Shown piece by piece: positions 1-6,445 of a DNA stretch of 9,536 nucleotides. Both the position numbers and the translations under genes were made by a program. The notes under the pieces were generated by a model. That model was not told the DNA's origin, did no database searches, and was given only the letters and a program-made list of their open reading frames with translations. This DNA is from Prosthecobacter debontii (GTDB taxonomy: Bacteria; Verrucomicrobiota; Verrucomicrobiia; Verrucomicrobiales; Akkermansiaceae), in contig CAMCXJ010000078.1 of NCBI GenBank assembly GCA_945883455.1, positions 1 to 9,536 on the forward strand, written 5' to 3'. Each line of letters begins with the position of its first letter. Position 1 is the stretch's first letter.

Positions 1-150
1 ACCCCTTCTCCATATTGCCTCCGCGCCCACCGCATCGACAAATTCACCAATGGGCGTGCCGCCGGGCGTGTGCTTGTAGAACGAGCAATACGGGCAGATG
101 CGGTGACAGAAGGGGATGTGGAGATAGAGGAGCAAAACTTTAAATTTCAA
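1..150 (-). CDS. hemW: HemW/HemN-like radical SAM protein, N-terminal part (runs off the left edge)
   Basis: The visible 50 residues are the N-terminus of a coproporphyrinogen-oxidase-like radical SAM protein. LYLHIPFC is followed by the CX3CX2C iron-sulfur motif (Cys15, Cys19, Cys22) and SFYK, the hallmark of the HemN/HemW family. This family binds a 4Fe-4S cluster and S-adenosylmethionine; HemW members act as heme chaperones and HemN as oxygen-independent coproporphyrinogen III dehydrogenase. I prefer HemW because the cluster motif sits within about 15 residues of the start, but the C-terminal domain that would decide is missing. No ATG exists in this frame before the motif. The frame is open back to a stop at 220-222, and the best start is TTG at 148-150. 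The gene lies just downstream of panB in the same direction, so co-transcription is plausible. Confidence 0.75.
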   Translation of the reverse strand, partial: MKFKVLLLYLHIPFCHRICPYCSFYKHTPGGTPIGEFVDAVGAEAIWRRG

Positions 151-196
151 AACCCAACTCTCAAGGAAGAGGATTGCTGTGGGGTCTTCCAGTTCT

Positions 197-213
197 AACC
201 AATAACAAATAAC
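197..213. repeat. AT-rich intergenic repeat, copy 1 (aaccaataacaaataac)
   Basis: This 17-base sequence in the panB/hemW junction is identical to bases 2689-2705 upstream of aspS. With its left flank, ttctaaccaataac (193-206) also matches the reverse complement of 2635-2648 after hisS. Both main copies are followed within a few bases by tttaac. It is strikingly AT-rich against the GC-rich genes. I infer a dispersed intergenic repeat family of unknown role. Confidence 0.7.
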
Positions 214-215
214 GT

Positions 216-986
216 TTAACTATTCCCACTCACTCGGGAGACATACTTTCTCGCGGCGGCAATGGTGGCTCCGGCAACGTCGGTTTCCGGTTTCGCAAAG
301 GGCGGCACGAACCAGGGGAAAGAACCCAGTAGGTCGGTGATGACGGCGATCTCGCCATCGCAGGTGCCCTCGCCGCAGCCGATCCCGATGGTGGGGACGG
401 AGATGGCGGCGGTGATTTCACGTGAGGAGGCGGGCGTGACAGATTCCAGGATGATTGCGAAAACACCGGCATCGATGAGCGCTTCCGCACCTTCGAGGAT
501 CGCGCGGATTTGCGCGGGTGTTTTGCCTTTTTTGTGATAACCGCCTTCCTCAAGCACGCGCTGCGGCAGCATCCCGAGGTGGCCGCAGACGGGGATGCCG
601 GCGGCGGTGATCGCGCGGACTTTCTCCGCTTGGCGGATCCCGCCTTCCAGCTTCACCGCATCCGCTCCGGCGGCGGTCAGCTTGCGCGCGGTTTCCACGG
701 CTTGCTGCGGGGTGTTGTAGGTGTGGATGGGAAGGTCGGCGATAACCAGTGCTTTAGGCTTCGTGCGGGCGACGGCCTCCAGATGGTGGAGAATGTGGTC
801 GAGCGTGACGTGGGTGGTGTCCGGAAATCCAAGAACAACCATGCCCAGCGAGTCGCCGACGAGAAGGATATCGACGCCCGCCTCGTCCAGCAGCCTCGCG
901 GTGGGGAAATCGTAGCAGGTCAGCGCGGCGATGGGGCGGCTACCTTTGCGTCCCGCGATGGCGGCGGCTTTTTGCTGGGGGCTCAC
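216..986 (-). CDS. panB: 3-methyl-2-oxobutanoate hydroxymethyltransferase (PanB)
   Basis: This cytosolic TIM-barrel enzyme transfers a hydroxymethyl group from 5,10-methylenetetrahydrofolate to 3-methyl-2-oxobutanoate, giving ketopantoate, the first committed step of pantothenate and CoA synthesis. The protein has 256 residues, close to the usual 260-270. The family signature VGDSLGM supplies metal ligand Asp45, IADLP supplies Asp84, and KLEGG supplies Lys112 and Glu114. ILES places the catalytic Glu at 181. These positions coincide with the E. coli numbering as I recall it. GHLGMLPQ is also typical. The start is GTG at 984-986, because a stop codon lies four codons upstream in frame with no ATG between. 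There is no clear Shine-Dalgarno sequence. The gene follows tRNA-Glu and its terminator and precedes the hemW-like gene. No panC is visible here. Confidence 0.97.
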   Translation of the reverse strand: MSPQQKAAAIAGRKGSRPIAALTCYDFPTARLLDEAGVDILLVGDSLGMVVLGFPDTTHVTLDHILHHLEAVARTKPKALVIADLPIHTYNTPQQAVETARKLTAAGADAVKLEGGIRQAEKVRAITAAGIPVCGHLGMLPQRVLEEGGYHKKGKTPAQIRAILEGAEALIDAGVFAIILESVTPASSREITAAISVPTIGIGCGEGTCDGEIAVITDLLGSFPWFVPPFAKPETDVAGATIAAARKYVSRVSGNS

Positions 987-1005
987 GGGATGGGGTTAAT
1001 AGGGG

Positions 1006-1046
1006 AAAGAAAAAGCCTCCGGGGAGCGGTGCTCTGATCGGAGGCT
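1006..1046 (-). terminator. Intrinsic terminator downstream of tRNA-Glu
   Basis: On the minus strand an 8-bp perfect stem, AGCCTCCG (1039-1046) with CGGAGGCT (1014-1021), is followed directly by the T-rich run TTTTTCTTT. Inside the loop a second small hairpin, GAGC-ACC-GCTC, may stack on it. It lies between the tRNA-Glu 3' end and the panB start, where a tRNA terminator is expected. A short gtttt also follows the stem on the plus strand, so weak bidirectional action is possible. Confidence 0.8.
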
Positions 1047-1062
1047 GTTTTAACCATGAAAA

Positions 1063-1137
1063 TGGCGACCCGTAAGGGAGTCGAACCCTTCTTGCCAGGA
1101 TGAAAACCTGGAGTCCTAACCGATAGACGAACGGGTC
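1063..1137 (-). tRNA. tRNA-Glu (anticodon TTC), CCA encoded
   Basis: The minus strand folds into a full cloverleaf. The acceptor stem pairs GACCCGT with ACGGGTC, followed by discriminator G and an encoded CCA (1063-1065). The anticodon stem pairs CCAGG with CCTGG around the loop TTTTCAT, giving anticodon TTC (complement of 1102-1104). The T stem pairs AAGGG with CCCTT around TTCGACT. The D-arm, with CGGTTAGGA, is typical of bacterial tRNA-Glu. An intrinsic terminator follows about 17 bases downstream, so the gene is probably transcribed alone. Confidence 0.97.
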
Positions 1138-1331
1138 GTTAGTCGCGGCGCGGGCGGTAAGAAAGCGGAGCGCCGGAGGGCTTGCAAGGATTTTCTGCCA
1201 GTGCGGGAAAATTTTTCAAAGCCCCCAAAGTCCCCGCTGCTCTTGTGTCTTGTGTCTCCAAGTCCTGTGTCTGCCCTGAGAGTTTGGCTTGATATGTGGG
1301 GATCGCCGTGCATTGTCGCGCCCCCCGAACC
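1138..1331. promoter_or_regulatory. Divergent intergenic region between tRNA-Glu and hisS
   Basis: This stretch must hold the promoters of tRNA-Glu (leftward) and hisS (rightward), since both genes point away from it. I find no pair of boxes good enough to call. A palindromic TTGCAA (1182-1187) could serve as a weak -35 box for the tRNA. TTGATAT near 1288-1295 could be a weak -10 for hisS. A short tandem duplication, cttgtgt twice (1242-1255), lies between them. No Shine-Dalgarno sequence precedes the hisS ATG. Confidence 0.35.
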
Positions 1332-2627
1332 ATGGCATCCACCGTTTTCCAAGCTCTCCCCGGCTTCCGAGACTTCACTCCGCGTGAATGCTCCGTGCGG
1401 AATTACCTATTCGAGACGTGGCGCGGGGTCGCGCGGCGCTGTGGGTATGTGGAGTATGAAACGCCCATCCTCGAGGACACCGGGCTGTATCTGAAAAAAT
1501 CCGGCGGCGAGCTTTCCTCGCAGTTGTTCCGTTTCGAGGACCAGGGCGGGCGGGATGTGACCCTCCGGCCGGAAGTGACCGCTTCGCTCGCCCGGATCGT
1601 GGCGGTGGAGCAGCGGCAGTATCCGAAGCCGCTCAAGTGGTTCGAAATCGGCCAGTGCTTCCGCTACGAGAAGCCGCAGAAAGGCCGCGGGCGCGAGTTT
1701 CATCAGTTCAATGTCGACATCCTCGGCGAAGCAGGCCCGGGCGCCGATGCGGAGCTGATCGCGCTGGCGATCGAGACGATGCTCTCCTTCGGTTTCGTGG
1801 CAGGTGATTTCGTGGTGCGTGTCTCCGACCGCAATGCATGGCTGAAATTCGCAGAAGGCAAGGGAGTCGATGACGCGCGGATGGCGGATTTCCTCGGCCT
1901 CGTGGACAAGCTGGAGCGCGAGAAGCCGGAAGTTCTCACCGCAAAGCTCGCGGCCTTCGGGATGACCTTGGAGGAGGTGAATGCCTTTGTCGCGAACCCC
2001 GCGAACGCCTCGGAAGCCTACGACGCGATCCGCGCGGATCTCACCGCCCGCGGTTTCGGCGCTTTCGTCGAACTGGATCTCTCCATCGTCCGCGGCCTCG
2101 CTTATTACACAGGCGTGGTCTTCGAGGTGTTCGATTCGAAAAAATCGATGCGCGCCATCGCGGGCGGGGGTCGATACGACACTCTGGTGAAAACAATTTC
2201 CGATGGTGCGGTGGACATGCCCGCCACGGGTTTCGCGATGGGCGATTACGTGATCCGCAACCTCATCGAGGAAACCACTCATGCCGCGATGCAGATGGAG
2301 GTTTGGCTCCAGCGCAACGCCGCAGGTTGCGAGGTTTATATGGTCGTGCCCGACGCCAGTCGCCGCGACGACGCGCTCAAGCTCGTCACAGACCTGCGCC
2401 GCGCCGGCGTTTCCGCAGATCTCCCGCTCTCCGAGGCGAAGGTCGCCAAGCAATTTCAAGCCGCCGAGAAATGCGGCGCGAGGTTCGCGGTCGTCATCGG
2501 CCAGGAATTCCCGCAGGTCAAAATCAAGATCCTCTCCAGCCGCATGGAGGAGGAATGCGACGCCGCCTCTCTTGTGGAATGGATCTCCCAACGCCTCACC
2601 GAACCCGACGGGCCGTTGTTGGCATAG
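1332..2627 (+). CDS. hisS: Histidyl-tRNA synthetase (HisRS)
   Basis: This class II aminoacyl-tRNA synthetase charges tRNA-His with histidine in the cytosol. The 431-residue protein opens with the typical LPGFRDFTP. Motif 2 is CFRYEKPQKGRGREFHQF, with the ATP-binding Arg111. The histidine-binding signature is RGLAYYTG (254-261), then AGGGRYD (277-283) and GFAMGDYVI (300-308). An anticodon-binding domain follows from about residue 325. Most bacterial HisRS have RGLDYY and a GLER-type motif 3, so the Ala257 and GDYV forms are variant. I recall the same forms in plant organellar and chlamydia/verrucomicrobial HisRS and read them as a clade feature, not as loss of function. The ATG at 1332 is chosen by homology; an in-frame GTG at 1296 would add 12 residues with no family resemblance. 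aspS follows after 100 bases in the same direction. Confidence 0.96.
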   Translation: MASTVFQALPGFRDFTPRECSVRNYLFETWRGVARRCGYVEYETPILEDTGLYLKKSGGELSSQLFRFEDQGGRDVTLRPEVTASLARIVAVEQRQYPKPLKWFEIGQCFRYEKPQKGRGREFHQFNVDILGEAGPGADAELIALAIETMLSFGFVAGDFVVRVSDRNAWLKFAEGKGVDDARMADFLGLVDKLEREKPEVLTAKLAAFGMTLEEVNAFVANPANASEAYDAIRADLTARGFGAFVELDLSIVRGLAYYTGVVFEVFDSKKSMRAIAGGGRYDTLVKTISDGAVDMPATGFAMGDYVIRNLIEETTHAAMQMEVWLQRNAAGCEVYMVVPDASRRDDALKLVTDLRRAGVSADLPLSEAKVAKQFQAAEKCGARFAVVIGQEFPQVKIKILSSRMEEECDAASLVEWISQRLTEPDGPLLA

Positions 2628-2632
2628 CGAAC

Positions 2633-2714
2633 AAGTTATTGGTTAGAAGTTATCAGTTAAAGGTAATAGACCGTCGAATCACTTCTTCAACCAATAACAA
2701 ATAACCAATAACTT
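2633..2714. repeat. AT-rich repeat cluster with 13-bp inverted repeat in the hisS/aspS gap
   Basis: The 100-base hisS/aspS gap holds three copies of the core AACCAATAAC: one inverted (2635-2644) and two direct (2689-2698 and 2703-2712). The ends aagttattggtta (2633-2645) and taaccaataactt (2702-2714) form a perfect 13-bp inverted repeat around a 56-base middle. Bases 2689-2705 repeat 197-213 exactly. The stem is A/T-rich with no T-run after it, so I do not call a terminator. It could be a dispersed repeat or a weak leader structure of aspS. Confidence 0.7.
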
Positions 2715-2727
2715 TTAACACAATCAC

Positions 2728-4518
2728 ATGCGCACACACCACTGCAACGAACTCAGCGAATCCCACATCGGCGAAACCGTCAGCCTGATCGGTTGGGTGA
2801 ATTCCGCGCGCGACCACGGCGGCGTCATTTTTATCGACCTGCGTGACCGCGAGGGTCTGACGCAATGCGTGTTCCGTCCGGAGGAGGATGCGGTGGTGGC
2901 CGAGCTTTCGCATTCGCTGCGCGAGGAGGATGTGGTGCGCGTTACCGGAAAAGTCGCGAGGCGCCTTGAGGGTGCGGAGAACGACAAGATGGCCACAGGC
3001 ACGGTCGAGATCGTGGCGAGCAAGCTGGAGATCGTGAACAAGGCGGACGTGCTGCCTTTCCAACTCGACAAGGAGCTTTCCAACGAGGATATCCGGATGA
3101 AATACCGTTACCTCGACCTGCGCCGCCCGCGCATGGCGAAAAACATCCGCCAGCGCAGCAAGATCACCTCGGCCGCGCGGCGTTTCCTCGATGAGTCCGG
3201 CTTCTTCGAGATCGAGACCCCCATCCTTTCGAACCCGACCCCCGAAGGCGCGCGCGATTTTCTCGTGCCCTCCCGCCTCAACCCCGGGAAATTTTACGCT
3301 CTGCCGCAGGCGCCGCAGCAATACAAGCAGCTGATGATGGTGGCTGGTCTGGAAAAATACTACCAGATCGCCCGCTGCTTCCGCGACGAGGACTTGCGCG
3401 CCGACCGACAGCCGGAGTTCACGCAGATCGACATCGAGGCGAGCTTCATCGGCCAAGAGGACATCATTAAACTCGTGCAGGGTCTGCTTGGTGCGATGTT
3501 CAAAGCCGGCCTCGGTATCGACATCCCGGCGGAATTCCCGCGCATGACCTACCGTGAGGCGATGGATATCTACGGCTCCGACAAGCCGGACACGCGCTTC
3601 GATATGAAAATCACCGATCTCGCCGACGTGTTCGGCGCGACCGAGTTCAAAATTTTCCGCAGCATCCTCGACGGCGCGGGTGTCGTCCGTGCGATCAACG
3701 CGAAGGGCTTCGCAGGCATCACCACAGGCCAGATGAACCGGCTCAACGAGATCGCCGTGCAGGCGGGCTTGCCGGTGAAAAACCTCGCGTTTATCAAGCT
3801 CGAAGGCGGCGAATACAAGAGCCCGCTATGGAAAATTTTCACCGAGGAGGAGAAGGCGAACGTAACCTCGAAAATGAACCTTGAGGAGGGCGACATCGTG
3901 TTCTTCGCCGCCGGTTCCCGCGAAAGCGTTTCCACCATCCTCGGCCGCGTGCGCTCGGAATGCGCGGTGATGCAGGAGCTCAACAACGACCCGGGCAAAT
4001 TCAATTTCCTCTGGGTCGTCGATTTTCCGCTGCTCGCACACGATGAGGAGAGAGGCCATTGGGTTGCCGTCCACCATCCTTTCACCCGCCCGCATCCGGA
4101 TGATATCGGGCTGCTGGAAAAGGGTGATTACGCCAACGTCCGCGCCGTCGCTTATGACGTCGTGCTGAACGGCTACGAGCTCGGCGGCGGATCGATCCGG
4201 ATCCATGAAAAGGATCTCCAGGCGAAGATGTTCGGAGTTCTCGGCGTCACGCCGGAGGAGCAGCAGATCAAGTTCGCGCACATCCTCGATGCCTTCCGCT
4301 TCGGCGCACCTCCCCACGGTGGCCTTGCGCTCGGCCTCGACCGCATCGCGATGTTGGTCGCCGGCGAGGACAGCATCCGCGAGGTCATCGCTTTCCCGAA
4401 AAACAACAAGGGAGCCGATCTCATGGCGCAAAGCCCCTGCGAGATCGGCATGAAGGAGCTGCGCGAGGTTTACGTGCAGAGCACCTACAAGAAGAAGGCG
4501 GAAGAAGCACCGAAGTGA
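2728..4518 (+). CDS. aspS: Aspartyl-tRNA synthetase, bacterial type with GAD domain
   Basis: This 596-residue class II synthetase attaches aspartate to tRNA in the cytosol. Its length is usual for the bacterial form. Domains in order are an N-terminal OB-fold anticodon-binding domain (about 1-110), the catalytic core, a GAD insertion (about 300-400), and the core's C-terminal part. Motif 1 is around FFEIETP, with Pro165. Motif 2 is FRDEDLRADRQPEFTQID, with Arg219. Motif 3 is GGLALGLDR, with Arg539. The OB-fold reads RDHGGVIF with His30. In characterised enzymes His at this site goes with the non-discriminating type that also charges tRNA-Asn, while Leu goes with the discriminating type, so I infer a non-discriminating enzyme. 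The ATG at 2728 matches the family start, yet only AT-rich repeat sequence precedes it, with no Shine-Dalgarno. Confidence 0.97.
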   Translation: MRTHHCNELSESHIGETVSLIGWVNSARDHGGVIFIDLRDREGLTQCVFRPEEDAVVAELSHSLREEDVVRVTGKVARRLEGAENDKMATGTVEIVASKLEIVNKADVLPFQLDKELSNEDIRMKYRYLDLRRPRMAKNIRQRSKITSAARRFLDESGFFEIETPILSNPTPEGARDFLVPSRLNPGKFYALPQAPQQYKQLMMVAGLEKYYQIARCFRDEDLRADRQPEFTQIDIEASFIGQEDIIKLVQGLLGAMFKAGLGIDIPAEFPRMTYREAMDIYGSDKPDTRFDMKITDLADVFGATEFKIFRSILDGAGVVRAINAKGFAGITTGQMNRLNEIAVQAGLPVKNLAFIKLEGGEYKSPLWKIFTEEEKANVTSKMNLEEGDIVFFAAGSRESVSTILGRVRSECAVMQELNNDPGKFNFLWVVDFPLLAHDEERGHWVAVHHPFTRPHPDDIGLLEKGDYANVRAVAYDVVLNGYELGGGSIRIHEKDLQAKMFGVLGVTPEEQQIKFAHILDAFRFGAPPHGGLALGLDRIAMLVAGEDSIREVIAFPKNNKGADLMAQSPCEIGMKELREVYVQSTYKKKAEEAPK

Positions 4519-4610
4519 AACTTCTCTGGAAAGCTTTAGCCTACGGCGGATCTCATCTGTCATGCCCAGCTTTCGCGTCGAAAGTCAGTGCGGAGGTAGT
4601 ATCAGTCCGA

Positions 4611-4799
4611 CTACTTCTTTGCACCTGTAGGTTGCTGCGGCACGCGCGTCCCGGTCGCACATGCTCCGCTACCCATACTATTTCCGGTGTAGCGTCCTGA
4701 AGCATCACGCCGCGTTATGGTGTTGCTATTGCCTTGCGAGCTTTCGGTGCAGGTTAGACGGCCCGAAGCATCTCGAAATTGCGTGCGGCTGCTTATTAG
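4611..4799 (-). pseudogene. C-terminal remnant of an RDASGR-repeat protein
   Basis: On the minus strand 62 codons end in TAG at 4611-4613. The peptide has two copies of RDASGR, 22 residues apart: QFRDASGRLT, then TRRDASGRYTGN, followed by a Gly/Ser/Thr-rich tail ending PTGAKK. The two repeat units differ mainly at third codon positions (GAT GCT TCG GGC CGT against GAT GCT TCA GGA CGC), which indicates that they were selected as protein. I recall similar repeats, RDA(S/Q)GRxTG with a period of about 21, in uncharacterised bacterial proteins; their function is unknown to me. Upstream the frame meets two TAA codons at once (4800-4805), exactly where the neighbouring palindrome begins, and no start codon remains. 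I read it as the 3' end of a larger gene, truncated at that junction. Confidence 0.65.
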
Positions 4800-4805
4800 T
4801 TATTA

Positions 4806-4873
4806 GGGTCAGTCCTTTCGGATTGATATCTTCAAGCTGGCAGATCAAAAAATCAATCCGAAAGGACTGACCC
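4806..4873. repeat. REPIN-like nested palindrome (two inverted REP-like units)
   Basis: Two perfect 22-base arms, 4806-4827 and 4852-4873, are reverse complements separated by 24 bases. Each arm is itself an imperfect hairpin: TCAGTCC, loop TTTC, then GGATTGA, with one G-T wobble, preceded by a GGG head. An oriented head plus imperfect palindrome, doubled in inverted orientation, is the architecture of REP elements joined as a REPIN or BIME. Such elements are moved by single-domain Y1 (REP-associated tyrosine) transposases encoded elsewhere. A T-run is absent, so it is unlikely to be a standard terminator. It ends 65 bases before the sulfatase start. Confidence 0.75.
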
Positions 4874-4938
4874 CAATATGAAGACGGATGGGCGGTTTTC
4901 GTTCGACAACGCCCGGCGGGTCGGGGAGTTTCACCGCC

Positions 4939-6213
4939 ATGAAAAAACTCCTAACCGTGTTCGCGATCCTCATGGCTGCGGGCGCTCCGTCCCTTTCCGC
5001 CGAGCCTTCCAAGCCGAACGTCATCCTCATCATTTCCGACGACCACGGCTTCAACGACTACGGCTTTATGGGTCACGAAATCGTGAAGACCCCGCACCTC
5101 GACCGCATGGCGGCGGAGAGCCTGCTCTACACGCGGGGCTATGTGATGCCGGTTTGCTCGCCAACACTGGCCTGTTTGCTCACCGGAAAAATGCCGAGCG
5201 CGCACGGAATCACCGGCAACGATCTTTCCGGCGGGCGCTCGCAGCCCGGCCAGCGCGAGGTGCTCCGCGAGCAATTGCTGAAAAATTCCCTCACACTGCC
5301 AAAGGCTGTCACCGAGGCCGGATACCTCACTTTCCAAACCGGCAAAATCTGGAACGGAACCTACCAGCAGATGGGCTTCACCCATGGCATGACGAACACC
5401 CCGGGTCGCCACGGCGACGCGGGTCTCGATATCGGCCGAAAAGGCATGAAGCCCATCTTCGATTTCATCGATACCGCGAAGGCGGAGAAGAAACCGTTCT
5501 TCATCTGGCACGCGCCCTTCCTGCCCCACACCCCGCACAATCCGCCGGAGCGACTACTCGCGAAATACAAGGGTAAAGGCCCCACCAAGCAGGCGGAACT
5601 TTACCACGCGATGGTCGATTGGCTCGACGAGACCACCGGCGAGATGGATGCGCATCTGGAAAAGAACGGCCTCAAGGAAAACACCGTGATTCTATATCTC
5701 GCGGACAACGGCTGGGATGCCGCCTTTGCCCAGAAGCGCGATCGTGCAAAGCTCTCGCCCTACGAGCTGGGCATCCGCACGCCAATGTTCGTCCGCTGGC
5801 CCGGCAAGGTGGAGCCCGCCCGCGATGATGAGACGCTCGCGCATGTGATTGATTTCGCTCCGACCATTCTGAATATCACCGGCGCGAAAAATCCCGGCGA
5901 CCTCCCCGGCCTCAACCTCACCGACCGCGCAGCGATGAAGGCGCGAAAAACCGTTTTCGTGGAAGCCTATACCCATGACATCACGGATCTCGCCGATCCC
6001 TCGAAAAGCCGCATCGCGGACCTGGTGATCGATGGCTGGTGGAAACTCATCATCCCCACCGGAGTGAAGCCCGACCGTTCCTTTTCCGGCGTGCCACGAG
6101 CCACCGTGCTCTACGATCTGAAAAATGACCCGCTCGAGAAAACCGATGTCTCTAATCAGCACCCCGCAGCAGTCGCGCGCTTGAGGGCTCTACTCGCCGA
6201 GCCCCGTAGATAA
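4939..6213 (+). CDS. Secreted sulfatase-family hydrolase with altered CxPxR signature
   Basis: This is a type I sulfatase of the alkaline-phosphatase superfamily; such exported enzymes remove sulfate esters, often from algal or host polysaccharides. Residues 1-21 (MKKLLTVFAILMAAG, then SLSA) form a signal peptide, placing it in the periplasm or outside. Metal ligands Asp34-Asp35 (ISDDHG) and Asp256-Asn257 (LADNG) are present, as are Lys136 (TGK), His197 (PHTPH), Lys271 and YELGIRTP. The modifiable Cys73 stands in CSPTLACLLTGK, where Leu77 replaces the Arg of CxPxR. The usual GKWH reads GKIW, so that His is also absent. At 424 residues it is on the short side. The ATG at 4939 is chosen for the signal peptide and GGGGAG ten bases upstream; an in-frame start at 4888 would bury the signal peptide. 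Substrate cannot be predicted, and activity is uncertain given the signature change. Confidence 0.92.
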   Translation: MKKLLTVFAILMAAGAPSLSAEPSKPNVILIISDDHGFNDYGFMGHEIVKTPHLDRMAAESLLYTRGYVMPVCSPTLACLLTGKMPSAHGITGNDLSGGRSQPGQREVLREQLLKNSLTLPKAVTEAGYLTFQTGKIWNGTYQQMGFTHGMTNTPGRHGDAGLDIGRKGMKPIFDFIDTAKAEKKPFFIWHAPFLPHTPHNPPERLLAKYKGKGPTKQAELYHAMVDWLDETTGEMDAHLEKNGLKENTVILYLADNGWDAAFAQKRDRAKLSPYELGIRTPMFVRWPGKVEPARDDETLAHVIDFAPTILNITGAKNPGDLPGLNLTDRAAMKARKTVFVEAYTHDITDLADPSKSRIADLVIDGWWKLIIPTGVKPDRSFSGVPRATVLYDLKNDPLEKTDVSNQHPAAVARLRALLAEPRR

Positions 6214-6445
6214 CCGCTCTACAGGACTTAAATCCCGCATTTTCCCTTTTACCACCATCCTGCGCCGCAGCCAGAAAGGTCGAATCCGCGTCGTTTTCTG
6301 ATTCTCTCAAATCTACCTGTTCTGGAGGGTAGAAATATTTTAAAATAAATTTGACATTTGCCGGTTTTTCAGATCAGTAGGTTTGATTGTCGAATTTAGA
6401 GCAGATCAATTACAACTTTCTCATTCAGGATAACTTTTAAAAACC
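6214..6445 (+). promoter_or_regulatory. Intergenic leader of the PATR gene, with a possible -35 box
   Basis: The second half of this 232-base gap becomes AT-rich (6331-6360), as promoters often are. A consensus -35 box TTGACA stands at 6351-6356, about 90 bases before the start codon. No good -10 box lies 16-18 bases after it, so the promoter call is weak. The heptamer cagatca occurs at 6370-6376 and 6402-6408, 32 bases apart, and could be a paired operator or chance. AGGA (6427-6430) is the only ribosome-binding candidate and is rather far from the ATG. No sulfatase terminator is seen. Confidence 0.3.

Larger units (their letters stand above)
4519..4938. other. 420-base region between aspS and the sulfatase, without an intact gene
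   Basis: This gap holds a decayed leftward coding remnant (4611-4799) and a nested palindrome (4806-4873), listed separately. The rest, 4519-4610 and 4874-4938, shows no coding signal on either strand. A small hairpin, CTTTCG-CGT-CGAAAG (4570-4584), has no T-run. No convincing terminator for aspS and no clear promoter for the sulfatase could be seen. The rightward open frames starting at 4515 and 4661 look like chance frames opposite the remnant. Confidence 0.6.

Noticed and set aside
1..1137. Functional link between tRNA-Glu (a heme precursor carrier) and the hemW-like gene
   Set aside because: A terminator separates the tRNA from panB and hemW, so the closeness is more simply explained by chance.
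1407..2591. Long open frame of 394 codons on the minus strand opposite hisS
   Set aside because: It lies entirely opposite hisS, whose class II motifs are unmistakable; long antisense frames are common in GC-rich genes. Its product shows no recognisable motif.
2633..2714. Rho-independent terminator of hisS or a T-box style leader of aspS
   Set aside because: The 13-bp inverted repeat is A/T-rich with a 56-base middle and no T-run. No conserved T-box sequence is seen, and the same motif recurs at 197-213 in another context.
4515..4870. Two small plus-strand open frames (61 and 69 codons) after aspS
   Set aside because: They overlap the RDASGR-repeat remnant on the other strand and the palindrome, have no ribosome site, and show Cys/Arg/Leu-rich composition typical of non-coding frames.
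4806..4873. CRISPR array or insertion-sequence end
   Set aside because: There is one inverted pair only, with no direct repeat-spacer series, no transposase frame and no flanking target-site duplication on both sides.
4888..4938. Upstream in-frame start for the sulfatase, adding 17 residues
   Set aside because: The extra residues precede a classical signal peptide that begins at 4939, and GGGGAG sits at a suitable place for the later start.
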